Shown: positions 1 to 8,293, numbered from the stretch's first letter. The stretch: 64,000 nucleotides of DNA from an uncultured Solirubrobacteraceae bacterium (GCA_902806175.1 CADCVQ010000073.1:1-64000); one strand, 5' to 3'. Program-made: numbers and translations. The notes: generated by a model not told the origin, from the sequence alone.

Positions 1-222
1 CAGGAGGCTGATCGCGGGCGCGAACCCGATGTCGGCGAACCGCAGCAGCCGATCGAGGCTCCAGTCCCCGCGCTGCGCTGCTCGCACGAGGGCCTCGGTG
101 AGGGGCTCATAGGCGTCTGTCACGCGTTCAGGTTGAACGCTGCGCCGGACGCGTTCGCCGCCGTCCGTCGGAGGCTCGACGAGAACGATGTATTCAACCT
201 GGTCTCCTGTCGTTTCCGTGAG
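1..222 (-). CDS. Unrecognised protein, truncated by the window edge
   Basis: An open frame runs off the left edge. Its visible part reads like genuine protein (for example VEYIVLVEPP, then TEALVRAAQRGDWSLDRLL and FAPAISLL). I do not recognise the family. The first usable start in frame is a GTG at 121-123, but the 33 codons before it also look coding, so either the start is unusual or this is the surviving part of a gene whose front was lost. The GTG overlaps (as GTGA) the stop of the frame carrying a flavoprotein N-terminus upstream, which looks like a recombination junction rather than a designed overlap. Confidence 0.35.
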
Positions 223-301
223 TCGGTGGCTGCCCGATTCGCGGCGGCAATGGCGGGCAACGGTCGGCGAGGCTGAGCATCGCCAGCGCCCAGGGCGTCG
301 G

Positions 302-395
302 GGCTGTGGAACCCCGGGTGCCGAAGCTCGAACGCCGTCGAAAGGCCCACGATGCCCGCGCCGACGACCGCTACGGATTCTGGGCGTGCCAGCAT
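302..395 (-). pseudogene. N-terminal remnant of an FAD-dependent oxidoreductase
   Basis: Starting from ATG 393-395, about 25 residues read VAVVGAGIVGLSTAFEL, the GxGxxG dinucleotide-binding beta-alpha-beta start of DAO-type FAD oxidoreductases. After roughly residue 28 the similarity ends and the frame becomes low-complexity sequence until a stop at 120. No substrate domain is present, so the fragment cannot be an enzyme. It abuts the unrelated partial gene at 1-222, consistent with a deletion or recombination that fused two genes. Confidence 0.5.
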
Positions 396-554
396 CCCGC
401 GAACGTAGCGGTTTGCGCCGACGCTCGGTCACTCGGGTTCGCGCGCGCGTCCGAGAGCGCACCGTCTCGCGCGGCCTCGCCTATGTTGAGCTTTGCCTGG
501 CGGGGCAGCCGTGACGAGCGGGCGCGCCGCTTGCTCCGGACCGTGCTCTGTTCT

Positions 555-578
555 GCTCTGCGCGAGAAGCGCAAGCGT
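555..578. repeat. Small dispersed element GCTTGCGC-N-GCGCGAGAA, reverse copy
   Basis: The reverse-complement copy reads ACGCTTGCGC-TTCTC-GCGCAGAGC. Related copies lie at 13419-13443, 13881-13905 (variant), 16209-16226 (partial) and 17489-17512. Each has opposing GCGC arms able to form a small hairpin, and all lie in noncoding parts of the first 18 kb. Confidence 0.4.
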
Positions 579-598
579 GGCAGCTGCCCTTTCGGTGC

Positions 599-1348
599 TC
601 ATCGTTCCTGCGGCCTACGCGTCCCCGAGCCGGCTGCGAGCCGCTCGCTCGCGATCGTGTCGCGAAATCCTGCGTCCTCTCGCTGCACGGCGCGTGCGCC
701 CTTGATCACCTCTTCGACTTCGGCCGCCGGGATCACGGCCGCGCCCGAGTCGTCGGCGAACACGTACGCCCCGGGCATCACCCCGACGCCGCACAGCACG
801 ACCGGCACGTTCGCCTGATGTGGGGTGACGAGATCGCCGCCCCAGCGCGTAGCCTCGCCGGCGCAGTAGGCGGCGAAGTCGTATTCGCGCAGCTCGGCGA
901 AGTCGCGCAGCCGGCCGTCGCTGAGCAGCCCCGCGAGCCCGTGGTGGTGTAGCCGCGCGAGCTTGGTGCCGCCGCCCATCGAGGCGTCGGTGTGGCCATT
1001 GCTCGCCAGCACCAGGACCTTCCCGCTGGGGGTATCGCCGACCGCCTGGTAGAAGAGCTCGGCAAGGTTGTAGTGCTCGACGTCGAGGTCTGCCGCGCAG
1101 CTTGGGAAGTACGAGATCGTCACGGCGGGCCCGAACAGAACACGGCCGGGGGTCGGGGTCACCAGGTCGAGGATGTGGCAGCGGTGTCGGTGCAGGCGCC
1201 CGACCGCGTCGACGATGTCTGCACACCGCAGGCCCGCGGCGGCCTCCCGCAGCGCGGCCGGTTCGGTGCCCGAGCTCACCGTCGCGGTCGGCAGTCCACC
1301 GCGTGACGCGTCCACGTGTGCACTCGCTGGCGTGGGTTCCCGTCTCAC
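599..1348 (-). CDS. RraA-family protein (HMG/CHA aldolase-like)
   Basis: The 249-residue protein has the RraA / 4-hydroxy-4-methyl-2-oxoglutarate aldolase fold. It shows a central Gly-rich stretch (NGHTDASMGGGTKLARL), the LLSDGRLRDFAEL segment holding the conserved Arg-Asp pair of the active site, and the C-terminal NVPVVLCGVGVMPG...VFADDSGAAVIP block. Family members either cleave alpha-keto acids such as HMG with a divalent metal or, in RraA proper, inhibit RNase E. The retained RD motif favours a lyase, but the substrate is not predictable. The ATG overlaps the stop of the upstream 99-residue ORF by four bases (ATGA), so the two are probably translated together. The first 30 residues are weakly conserved in character and the true start could be slightly downstream. 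Confidence 0.8.
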   Translation of the reverse strand: MRREPTPASAHVDASRGGLPTATVSSGTEPAALREAAAGLRCADIVDAVGRLHRHRCHILDLVTPTPGRVLFGPAVTISYFPSCAADLDVEHYNLAELFYQAVGDTPSGKVLVLASNGHTDASMGGGTKLARLHHHGLAGLLSDGRLRDFAELREYDFAAYCAGEATRWGGDLVTPHQANVPVVLCGVGVMPGAYVFADDSGAAVIPAAEVEEVIKGARAVQREDAGFRDTIASERLAAGSGTRRPQER

Positions 1349-1644
1349 GTCGCTCGTCGCCCCTCAGGCCGGCGCTCGTGGCGCGGTCCGCCGCGTGCAG
1401 CTTCTCGGATTCCTTGCAGGTCGATGCGGTCGACTGCGGCCCACGCGTCGCGTACGTGGTCGAAGGTCCCTAACTCCCGGTCGCCCTGCGGCGTGACCAC
1501 ATGCAGTGTGACCTCCCGGTCGTCGTTGAAGTCGAGAACAAGCTCGGCGTCGACAGTGACCGATCTGGTTCCCGCCCCATCACTCGCCGTCTCATCGCCT
1601 TCGGTTGCCGCGCATCTGGCGGGTACTGCCAGCCGGCGTCCCAT
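1345..1644 (-). CDS. Hypothetical protein, coupled to the RraA-like gene
   Basis: The 99-residue ORF has a convincing middle (AELVLDFNDDREVTLHVVTPQGDRELG followed by TFDHVRDAWAAVDRIDL) and basic, low-complexity ends. There is no signal peptide or membrane segment. I do not recognise a family. Its stop codon overlaps the ATG of the RraA-like gene, so it is probably the first gene of a two-gene unit. An internal start nearer the folded part is possible. Confidence 0.5.
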   Translation of the reverse strand: MGRRLAVPARCAATEGDETASDGAGTRSVTVDAELVLDFNDDREVTLHVVTPQGDRELGTFDHVRDAWAAVDRIDLQGIREAARGGPRHERRPEGRRAT

Positions 1645-1743
1645 TCCTATGTCCTCCGCTTCTTGGTTGCGCTGCCGCGTTGGCCTGGATATCTCGTTTT
1701 GAGTGCACTGTCCCGCTGCCCGGCACCGGGTGAAAGCGTCCCG

Positions 1744-2244
1744 TTAGGCGGTTTCGCGGTGTGGCAGTTTCCAGCCTGGTCGCGGGAAGTGGCAGGGGTA
1801 GCGCTGGAGGTAGTCCTGGTGCTCGGCCTCGGCCACCCAGAACGGGACGGCCTCGCTGATTTCGGTCACCACCGTGCCGGGCCAGAGCCCTGAGGCGTCG
1901 ACGTCGGCGATCGTGTCCGCCGCGATCTGGCGCTGCTCGGGGGTCGTGTAGAAGATCTCAGAGCGGTAGCTGGAGCCGAAGTCGTTTCCCTGGCGGTTCT
2001 TCGTCGTCGGGTCGTGGATCTGGAAGAAGAGCTCGAGGATGTCTCGGTAGGAGATGCGGTCCGGGTCGAACACGATCTCGACGGCCTCCGCGTGACCCGG
2101 ATGGTTTCGATAGGTCGGGTTGTCGTTCTTTCCGCCGGTGTATCCGACCCTGGTTGCGATCACTCCATCACGGCGGCGCAGTAGGTCTTGGACCCCCCAG
2201 AAGCAGCCTCCGGCGAGGATGGCGGTCTCGGCGTTGTCGCTCAT
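1744..2244 (-). CDS. msrA: Peptide-methionine (S)-S-oxide reductase
   Basis: The protein repairs methionine-S-sulfoxide in oxidised proteins. The catalytic motif GGCFWG follows the first few residues ([15 protein letters not shown]), and the MsrA blocks [47 protein letters not shown] and [18 protein letters not shown] are all present. Starting at ATG 2242-2244 gives 166 residues, a normal MsrA length, with AAGGAGA correctly placed upstream. A longer in-frame start at 2304 lacks this. It is the last gene of a minus-strand run behind the Bax-inhibitor-like gene. Its last roughly 20 codons reappear in the chimeric pseudogene at 6759-7011. Confidence 0.95.
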   Translation of the reverse strand: MSDNAETAILAGGCFWGVQDLLRRRDGVIATRVGYTGGKNDNPTYRNHPGHAEAVEIVFDPDRISYRDILELFFQIHDPTTKNRQGNDFGSSYRSEIFYTTPEQRQIAADTIADVDASGLWPGTVVTEISEAVPFWVAEAEHQDYLQRYPCHFPRPGWKLPHRETA

Positions 2245-2364
2245 CGGGCTCTCCTTGTTGCGAGGTGGAGTTGCGGTCATGCGCGGTTCCTGACGTCTGA
2301 GCATGGTTTCTCCTCGATCTACGTGTACGTGTGAGCGGACTGCGAGTACTCGGAGCTGGGGTCC

Positions 2365-3039
2365 TCACTCGCGGCGGCCGCCGAGCAGGTCGAGCGCGAT
2401 CAGGAAGATGTTGAAGATGTCGAGGAAGATCGCGGCAGCGATCGGGACTGCGGCGTCGGGGGTGCTGCGGCGCAGTCGGTTGAAGTCGAAGATCGTGAAC
2501 GCGGCGAAGATGGCGAGTCCGGCGATGGCGTAGATGAGGTTGCTGTTGGGGATCGAGACGAAGATCGCGACGATGCCGAAGGCGATCAGGCCGAGCAGGG
2601 CCCAGAACAGGGTGCGCGCCCATGAAGAGAGGTCTCTGCGCGTCGCGTAGCCGTATGCGCCGCACCCCGCGACGCACGTTGCGGTGGCTCCGGACGCCTG
2701 CCATAGCGCGGACGGGTCGGTGTTGGCGTAGTCGGCGATGATGGGGGCCACCGCCAGTCCGAGCAGGAGGCCGAGCCCGAACAGGAGCCCGACCGCGAGT
2801 TGCTCGCGGGCCTTGGCGGCGGCGATGTTGAGGCCGACGATGCATGCGAACGCGCCGATGAAGAGCACCAGCCCGGTGGCCCCGCTCAGATCGCGGCCGA
2901 GGTAGGCGCCGAGCGCGGTGAATCCGACCGTGATGGCGACGAAGCCCATGACCTGGCCGAGCAGCGCCCGGGCCTGGTCGTGCGCGATCGGTTGTCCCGG
3001 CAGAGCCGGCTTGTCGGTGGTGGTTGTGAACGCGCTCAT
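2365..3039 (-). CDS. Bax inhibitor-1/YccA family membrane protein
   Basis: This 224-residue polytopic protein has about seven hydrophobic segments and the TMBIM-family features: an early GFVAITVGFTALGAYLG helix, the AIAGLAIFAAFTIFDFNRLRR segment with the conserved Asp, and a C-terminal FLDIFNIFLIALDLLGGRR helix. Bacterial BI-1/YccA proteins are inner-membrane proteins linked to calcium leak or to modulation of the FtsH protease. Which applies here is unknown. I chose ATG 3037-3039 because it lies one base after the stop of the upstream small membrane gene and begins the conserved sequence; an 11-residue longer frame exists. It is likely co-transcribed with that gene and possibly with msrA. 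Confidence 0.9.
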   Translation of the reverse strand: MSAFTTTTDKPALPGQPIAHDQARALLGQVMGFVAITVGFTALGAYLGRDLSGATGLVLFIGAFACIVGLNIAAAKAREQLAVGLLFGLGLLLGLAVAPIIADYANTDPSALWQASGATATCVAGCGAYGYATRRDLSSWARTLFWALLGLIAFGIVAIFVSIPNSNLIYAIAGLAIFAAFTIFDFNRLRRSTPDAAVPIAAAIFLDIFNIFLIALDLLGGRRE

Positions 3040-3040
3040 G

Positions 3041-3292
3041 TCACCACCACCACGGCCACGGAGAAATTGCAAACACGATCAGCAGAGGCCATCCCAGCGC
3101 CATCCACCATGTCGAGTTGAAGCCCCAGAGGTCGGTGCGCCGGCGGGGCTTGGGCCTGAGCTGGTACCAGCGCCGTTCGCGATCGTCGAAGCCTTCGATC
3201 TCGTCTTCACGATCCGGTGGGGCAAGGCGCTGGTCTTCGATGATCCGAGCATCCCCGAGCCGGGCTTGGGGGGCTTCTCGTGTGCGAGACAT
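3041..3292 (-). CDS. Small membrane protein upstream of the BI-1 gene
   Basis: The 83-residue protein has a charged, Arg-rich cytoplasmic-looking N-terminal half and one hydrophobic C-terminal helix (WMALGWPLLIVFAISPWPWWW, very Trp-rich). A strong AAGGAGAA Shine-Dalgarno sequence precedes ATG 3290-3292. Its TGA lies one base before the BI-1 start, implying coupled translation and a possible membrane partner. No family is recognised. Confidence 0.65.
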   Translation of the reverse strand: MSRTREAPQARLGDARIIEDQRLAPPDREDEIEGFDDRERRWYQLRPKPRRRTDLWGFNSTWWMALGWPLLIVFAISPWPWWW

Positions 3293-3322
3293 GAGAGTTC
3301 TCCTTCGAAAGCGGCTTTGCTG

Positions 3323-4279
3323 TTATCCGAACGTGAAGGCGTACGCCTCGGCGCCAGGCGCGGCGAACGTGATTTGCAGCGTCCGGTCGCGGACCGGGTC
3401 GTGCTGGCGCACGAGCTGGTACATGCGAGCGTTGTCGAGCACGCCGTTGCCTTCCTCGTCGACGTCCACGCCGTGTGACGCGCCCGGAGCCTCGCCGTCG
3501 AGGAGCACCCGGAAGGAAATCGGCTCTCGCGCTCGGTGCGCGAGCACGAGATGCGCGTCGCGCGCGTGGAACCCGAAGGCGATGCTGCCGCCGGCCTGGT
3601 CGAGCACGACGTTCTCACGTTCGATCGTCCACTCGCCGGCGAGCGCCCAGTGGTTTGAGCGCAGGCGCTCGGGGAGCACGTAGGCGCGGCGTTCGTCGGG
3701 CGCGACGACGCCGCCTGGTGACGCGACGTGCTCGCCGCGCGAGTAGCCGAGATACGTCTCGGGCGTGCGCAGGTGATCCCAATCGGCCGCCGCCTCCACG
3801 CCGCGACCTTCGACGCAGACCAGCTCACGCTCCACGCCGAGCAGCCGCTGGATGACGCGCTCGGAATCCGCGTAGCGCCCTTCACCGAAGTGGTCATCGC
3901 GGATGATGCCGCCGCGATCGGCGAAGTACAGCGCCGGCCAGTAGCGGTTGGCGAAGGCGCTCCAGATCGCGTAGTCGTTGTCGACCGCAACCGGGTAGTC
4001 GATCGCCCGCTCCTCGGTCGCGCGGCGCACCCCCTCGACGTCGTGCTCGAACGAGAACTCCGGCGTGTGGACGCCGATGACGACCAACCCGTCGTCTCGA
4101 TAGGCCTGCGACCACGCGCGGACGTAGGGCTCCTGGCGCAACCAGTTGATGCACGTCCATGTCCAGAAGTTCACGAGCACGACTTGGCCGCGCAGCTCAG
4201 CGGGACCGAGTGGCTCGGAGTTGAGCCACGCGGTCGCGCCGGCGAACGAGGGCATATGCGCACGCCCGAACAGGGTCAT
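3323..4279 (-). CDS. DipZ-like thioredoxin-fold protein lacking the second active-site Cys
   Basis: The 318-residue protein has an N-terminal redoxin/thioredoxin fold (VVLVNFWTWTCINWLR, then VIGVHTPEFSFEHD and YPVAVDNDYAIWSAFANRYWPALYF) and a C-terminal beta-rich domain like that of DipZ/TlpA-type proteins (ALAGEWTIERENVVLDQAGGSIAFGF). The active site usually reads FWTYTCINCLR. Here the second Cys is Trp (C43-I-N-W46), leaving a monothiol site. There is no obvious signal peptide. ATG 4277-4279 lies two bases after the stop of the upstream epoxide hydrolase with no separate Shine-Dalgarno, so translation is probably coupled; ATG 4253-4255 is an alternative. A decayed second copy follows the second epoxide hydrolase. 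Confidence 0.85.
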   Translation of the reverse strand: MTLFGRAHMPSFAGATAWLNSEPLGPAELRGQVVLVNFWTWTCINWLRQEPYVRAWSQAYRDDGLVVIGVHTPEFSFEHDVEGVRRATEERAIDYPVAVDNDYAIWSAFANRYWPALYFADRGGIIRDDHFGEGRYADSERVIQRLLGVERELVCVEGRGVEAAADWDHLRTPETYLGYSRGEHVASPGGVVAPDERRAYVLPERLRSNHWALAGEWTIERENVVLDQAGGSIAFGFHARDAHLVLAHRAREPISFRVLLDGEAPGASHGVDVDEEGNGVLDNARMYQLVRQHDPVRDRTLQITFAAPGAEAYAFTFG

Positions 4280-4281
4280 TG

Positions 4282-5529
4282 CTAGCGCAGCGATCGGAAC
4301 GTCGCGCGGACGTCTTCAGAGAGCAACTGCGGCTGTTCCCAGGCGGCGAAGTGCCCGCCCCTGTCGTGCTCGTTGTAGTAGACGAGATTGGGGTACGCCT
4401 GCTCAGCCCAGCTGCGCGGAACCCGGTAGACCTCGTCCGCGAAGGTGCTCACGCCGACCGGGGTCTTGACGCCCTTGACCGAGATGGGGGGGAGCTTGCT
4501 CTCCCAGTACAGCCTCGCCGAGGACACCCCGGTGTTGGTCAGCCAGAAGAGCGTGATGTTGTCCAGCAGGTCGTCGCGCGTGAGGTCGCTCGGCCTCTCG
4601 AGACGCTCCTCGAGGACCTGCTGAACCAGCCCGGGCTGCCCGCTCCCGTCGCCGTGGTCGAGCATGAACGCCGCGAGATCGACGGGTGAGTCCGCCAGCC
4701 CGTAGAGCGTCTGCGGGCGCGTGCTCATGACGAGGCCGTACGCCGCGTGCGTCGCAAAGAAGGTGCGCAGCTGCTCGTAGGTGCTCAGCGCCTCGCCGGA
4801 AAGGCCAACCGGCGCCGGAGCGCCGATGAAGGACGCGGTGAAGAGGTCCGGCGGAATCACGCCGCCCAGGTTGGTGTGGATGCCGATCAGCTCCGGCGGC
4901 GCAGGCTCAGCTGCCGCTGGGTCGGTGCGGCCGCCGGCCATCACGTCGGCGACGATCGCCCCCCAGTCGCCGCCCTGCGCCGCGAACCGCTCGTAGCCCA
5001 GGCGCTTCATGAGCTCGACGTAGGCCTTCCCGATGCGCACGGGATCCCAGCCCGTCGTGGTCGGCTTGCCGGAGAAGCCGTAGCCGGGCATCGAGGGGAT
5101 CACGACATGGAAGGCGTCCGACGCGTTCGCGCCGTGCGCGGTGGGATCGGTGAGCGGGCCGATGAGCTTCAGCTGCTCGACGATCGACCCCGGCCATCCG
5201 TGGCAGACGACCAACGGAAGCGCGTCCTCCTGCTTGGAGCGAACGTGAACGAAGTGGATGTCCAGCCCGTCGATCTCGGTGATGAAGTTCGGAACGTCGT
5301 TCAGCCGCGCCTCGCACTTGCGCCAGTCGTACTCCGTCAGCCAGTAGCGAGCAAGGTCCTGCATGAGCGCGAGCTGCACGCCCTGCGAGTCATCCTCGAC
5401 GGTCTCCTTCTCGGGCCAGCGCGTCGCAGCGATACGGGCGCGCAGGTCCTCGAGGTCCGCCGCGGGAGCGTCGATCGTGAACGGGCGGATCGTTGTATCG
5501 CCCGCTGACTTCTCGGCCACGATGGCCAT
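4282..5529 (-). CDS. Epoxide hydrolase-family alpha/beta hydrolase (copy 1)
   Basis: The 415-residue protein opens with an epoxide-hydrolase N-terminal (EHN) region (IRPFTIDAPAADLEDLRARI) and continues as an alpha/beta hydrolase: oxyanion motif HGWPG (110-114), nucleophile Asp188 in GGDWG, cap Tyr residues, and catalytic His near residue 393 in GGHFAAWEQP. This matches soluble and microsomal-type epoxide hydrolases that open epoxides to diols. The real substrate is unknown. A GGAGGGA Shine-Dalgarno precedes the ATG. It is closely similar throughout to the copy at 7012-8256. A 47-bp block 40 bases upstream is shared by both copies and is probably a promoter or operator. Confidence 0.9.
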   Translation of the reverse strand: MAIVAEKSAGDTTIRPFTIDAPAADLEDLRARIAATRWPEKETVEDDSQGVQLALMQDLARYWLTEYDWRKCEARLNDVPNFITEIDGLDIHFVHVRSKQEDALPLVVCHGWPGSIVEQLKLIGPLTDPTAHGANASDAFHVVIPSMPGYGFSGKPTTTGWDPVRIGKAYVELMKRLGYERFAAQGGDWGAIVADVMAGGRTDPAAAEPAPPELIGIHTNLGGVIPPDLFTASFIGAPAPVGLSGEALSTYEQLRTFFATHAAYGLVMSTRPQTLYGLADSPVDLAAFMLDHGDGSGQPGLVQQVLEERLERPSDLTRDDLLDNITLFWLTNTGVSSARLYWESKLPPISVKGVKTPVGVSTFADEVYRVPRSWAEQAYPNLVYYNEHDRGGHFAAWEQPQLLSEDVRATFRSLR

Positions 5530-5570
5530 ATCGGGGTCCCTCCTTGGGACGGTGGTGAGGTGACGGCACG

Positions 5571-5617
5571 ACCCTGCTCGTCTCGTCCGCTCGTCGCCCC
5601 CGTACAGACCCCTGGGT
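5571..5617 (-). promoter_or_regulatory. Conserved 47-bp upstream block, copy A
   Basis: This block ends 41 bases before the epoxide hydrolase 1 start. It matches the block at 8294-8340 at 43 of 47 positions, while the leader between block and start codon is poorly conserved. Read toward the gene, it begins ACCCAGGGGTC and ends GACGAGACGAGCAGGGT. Selective conservation of this segment suggests a promoter or regulator site, with the LuxR protein at 8668-11457 as the obvious candidate regulator. Confidence 0.55.
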
Positions 5618-6044
5618 TGCTTACGGGGTTGTCGCTGGTTATGCCTTCACGTGGCCGCTGGGGAGCGATGCGGCCAGATAGAGATCGTCGGTGACGCCGT
5701 CGCTGCAGATGGTCGCGCGCACGGTCGCGCCGTCCTGCCGGCCGCGCCGCGACCTCGCCAACCCGTTGACCCAGTGACCGCCCGTGTCGCACCAGCGAGT
5801 AACGCGGGCGCGACCGCAGATCAGGAAGTGCACCTTGATGCCGTGCAGTCCTGACACCTCCCGCAACGCGACGCCGAAGCCCGAATGGAGGCAAGCGTTT
5901 CGTGGATCGTTCGACACACGCCGCGATGCTGGTTGCAGCGTCTCGCTCGAGTGGAACAGCGACCCGGCTGAGACGGAGATCGATCGTCGGCGACAACGGG
6001 GCCTCGAGATCGCCCGTGTCTCCGGCCAGGACGCCGGTGAAGTG
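5618..6044. other. 427-bp interval without a supported gene
   Basis: No frame here has both a start and a recognisable domain. On the minus strand a frame ending at 5639 reads plausibly at its end (VTDDLYLAASLPSGHVKA), but upstream it runs into sequence antisense to the oxidoreductase gene. It could be a gene remnant. The right part is the downstream flank of the F420-reductase-like gene. Confidence 0.4.
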
Positions 6045-6668
6045 CTACGCCAGCAGCTTGAGGGTGCTCGTGAAGTTGGTGCCGAGCGGCTGTTGGATCG
6101 CCATATGCAGATAGCCGAGCGCCTCGAGCTCACGGGCGCGCTTGAGCGGGCCAGCGTCGACCGGCCGCAGTCCCGCGTCCGAGACGAGCTGGCTGACGAT
6201 CGCCTTGGCGTCCTCGTCGTCAGCCGCGATCAGGACGTCGAGTGGCTGGCCGGCGACCTCGCCGGCGCCGAGAGTCCCGGCGAACGTGGTGTTGAAGGCC
6301 TTGACCACCCTGGCACCGGGGGCCTTTGCGGCGATGTCCTGGGCGGCCGATCCGGCTTGCAGCTTCAGGGGCTCGAAGGTGTCGACGTCGATCGGGTTTG
6401 TGATGTCGACAACGATCTTGCCGTCCAGCTCGTCGCCGTAGCGACCGAGGACGTCGTCGAGCGCGCCATACCAGACCGCCAGCACGACGACGTCGCCACT
6501 CAGCGGATCCCCCGCCTGAGCAGCGCGCACGTCGCCTGACAGCTCGCCGGCGAGCGCCCGCGCCTTGGCAGTCTCCGTGCCCAGCAGCGTGACCGAATGG
6601 CCGCCGGCGAGTGCCCTGGTTGCAATGCCGCGGCCCATGTTGCCGGTGCCGATAATCGTGATCTTCAC
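6045..6668 (-). CDS. NADPH-dependent F420 reductase-like oxidoreductase
   Basis: The 207-residue protein starts with a Rossmann motif (ITIIGTGNMGRGIATRAL), followed by the NADP-oxidoreductase/F420-dependent family signatures VVLAVWYGALDDVL, KIVVDITNP and ARVVKAFNTTFAGTL. Members transfer hydride between NADP(H) and coenzyme F420 or a related acceptor. At this length the protein is a complete single-domain member, but F420 use cannot be proved from sequence. A GGAGGA Shine-Dalgarno precedes ATG 6666-6668. It sits between the two epoxide hydrolase copies and may be part of the same regulon, although no copy of the 47-bp block is seen directly upstream. Confidence 0.85.
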   Translation of the reverse strand: MKITIIGTGNMGRGIATRALAGGHSVTLLGTETAKARALAGELSGDVRAAQAGDPLSGDVVVLAVWYGALDDVLGRYGDELDGKIVVDITNPIDVDTFEPLKLQAGSAAQDIAAKAPGARVVKAFNTTFAGTLGAGEVAGQPLDVLIAADDEDAKAIVSQLVSDAGLRPVDAGPLKRARELEALGYLHMAIQQPLGTNFTSTLKLLA

Positions 6669-6758
6669 GGTGTCCTCCTAGGTCCTTCGTGTGTCAAACA
6701 CCCGATGACTCGGCGTCGTGCGTCCAAGCGCGCAAAGGGCAGCCGCGGGCACTGTCGC

Positions 6759-7011
6759 TCAGCGACGGACAGCAGTCCGAGCGTCCGGTTGGGCGACGGT
6801 TTCGCGGTCTGGCAGTTTCCAGTCTGGCCGCGGGAAGTGGCAGGTGTAACCGTTTGGGTATGGCTCCTGGCGCAGCCAGTTGATGCACGTCAGCGTCCAG
6901 AAGCTCACGACGATGACATGACCGCCCAGCTCGGCGGGGCCGAGCGGCTCGAGTTGAGCCACCCGGTTCGCCCGTCGAGTGAGGGCAAGTGCACGCGAGT
7001 TGACGCGTCAC
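6759..7011 (-). pseudogene. Chimeric remnant: redoxin N-terminus fused to the MsrA C-terminus
   Basis: Directly downstream of epoxide hydrolase 2, this segment matches the start of the redoxin at 3323-4279 ([41 protein letters not shown]). It then switches at the shared Tyr to the MsrA tail ([17 protein letters not shown]). One base is lost between WLNS and LEPLGP, breaking the frame. A GTG at 6960-6962 could still express about 67 residues. The junction shows that a redoxin/epoxide-hydrolase block was duplicated and that most of the redoxin, together with the msrA front, was deleted. It keeps the unusual CINW site. Confidence 0.8.
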
Positions 7012-8256
7012 CTAGCGAAGCGAACGGAGCCCCGCGCGCAGTTCGGATGCGTACAGCTCCGGCTGCTCCCAGGCGGCGAAGTGCCCACCCTTGTCGACCT
7101 CGTTGAAGTGGATGAGGTTGGGGTATGCCTGCTGCGCCCAGCTGCGCGGCGCCTGGTAGACCTCGTCGGGGAAGACGCTCACGGCGACCGGAACGGTGAC
7201 GTTCCGGACGGCGACGTAGCTGCCCTTGTCCTGGTGCAGCCACTCCCAGTACAGCCGGGCGGCGGAGATCCCCGTGTTCGTCAGCCAGAACAGCGTGATG
7301 TTGTCGAGGACGTCGTCGCGGGTCAGGCCTTCCTGGGCGCCATCGACGAAGACGCGAGAGATCAGCTCCAGGCTCATCGCGTCGTGGTCGAGCATGTACG
7401 CCGCCAGGTCGATCGGTGAGTCGGACAGTCCGTACAGCGTCTGTGGCCGCGACCCCATCTCGGCCCCGTACGCCACGTGCTGATAGAGGAAGGCCAGCTG
7501 CTCTGTCGTGCGTCGTTCGTCGTCTGAGAGATCGGACGGCAGCGGCCTGCCGGTCTGGATCGCCCTGTCGATCTCGGGCGGAACCACCCCCGGAAAGTTG
7601 GTGTGGATCCCGAGCAGCTCCGGGGGAGCCGGCTCAACGGCGTCCGGATCGTCCCGGCCGCCGGCCATCACCTCGACGACGACCCCGCCCCAGTCGCCGC
7701 CCGCCGCCACGAACTGCGCGTAGCCGAGGCGCTTCATCAGCTCGAACCACGCACCCGCGATGCGGATCGGGCCCCACCCGGTCGTGGACGGCTTGCCCGA
7801 GAACCCGTAACCCGGCATGTTTGGGATCACCACGTGGAAGGCGTCCGACGCGCTGCCGCCATGCGCCGTCGGATCGGTAAGCCGATCGACGAGCTTCATC
7901 TGCTCGACGAACGAACCGGGCCATCCGTGCGTGACGATCACCGGCAGCGCATCCTCGTGCTTGGAACGCACGTGAACGAAGTGGATGTCCAGCCCATCGA
8001 TCTCGGTGATGAACTGTGGGACTGCGTTCAGCCGCGCCTCGCACTTGCGCCAGTCGTACTCCGTCAGCCAATAGCGCGCGAGTGCCTGCATCGTCGCCAG
8101 CGGCACGCCCTGCGAGAAGTCGTCGACGGTCTCTTTCTCGGGCCAGCGCGTCGCAGCGATACGGGCGCGCAGGTCCTCGAGGTCCGCCGCGGGGGTCTCG
8201 ATCCTGAACTGGCGGATGGCGGTGTTGTCCGCTGGGGTTTGGACCGTGGCAGCCAT
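7012..8256 (-). CDS. Epoxide hydrolase-family alpha/beta hydrolase (copy 2)
   Basis: This 414-residue paralogue of the enzyme at 4282-5529 keeps the EHN region, HGWPG, nucleophile Asp in GGDWGG, PNMPGYGFSGKP and the catalytic His in KGGHFAAWEQPE. Differences cluster in the cap region, suggesting altered substrate range. AAGGAGGA precedes the ATG. The conserved 47-bp block lies 37 bases upstream, and a small membrane ORF and the divergent LuxR regulator follow beyond it. The duplication is old enough for the paralogues to differ throughout but not for either to have lost its catalytic residues. Confidence 0.9.
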   Translation of the reverse strand: MAATVQTPADNTAIRQFRIETPAADLEDLRARIAATRWPEKETVDDFSQGVPLATMQALARYWLTEYDWRKCEARLNAVPQFITEIDGLDIHFVHVRSKHEDALPVIVTHGWPGSFVEQMKLVDRLTDPTAHGGSASDAFHVVIPNMPGYGFSGKPSTTGWGPIRIAGAWFELMKRLGYAQFVAAGGDWGGVVVEVMAGGRDDPDAVEPAPPELLGIHTNFPGVVPPEIDRAIQTGRPLPSDLSDDERRTTEQLAFLYQHVAYGAEMGSRPQTLYGLSDSPIDLAAYMLDHDAMSLELISRVFVDGAQEGLTRDDVLDNITLFWLTNTGISAARLYWEWLHQDKGSYVAVRNVTVPVAVSVFPDEVYQAPRSWAQQAYPNLIHFNEVDKGGHFAAWEQPELYASELRAGLRSLR

Positions 8257-8293
8257 GTGGTCCTCCTTGGTTTGGGGTTTGGTGACGCCACGG

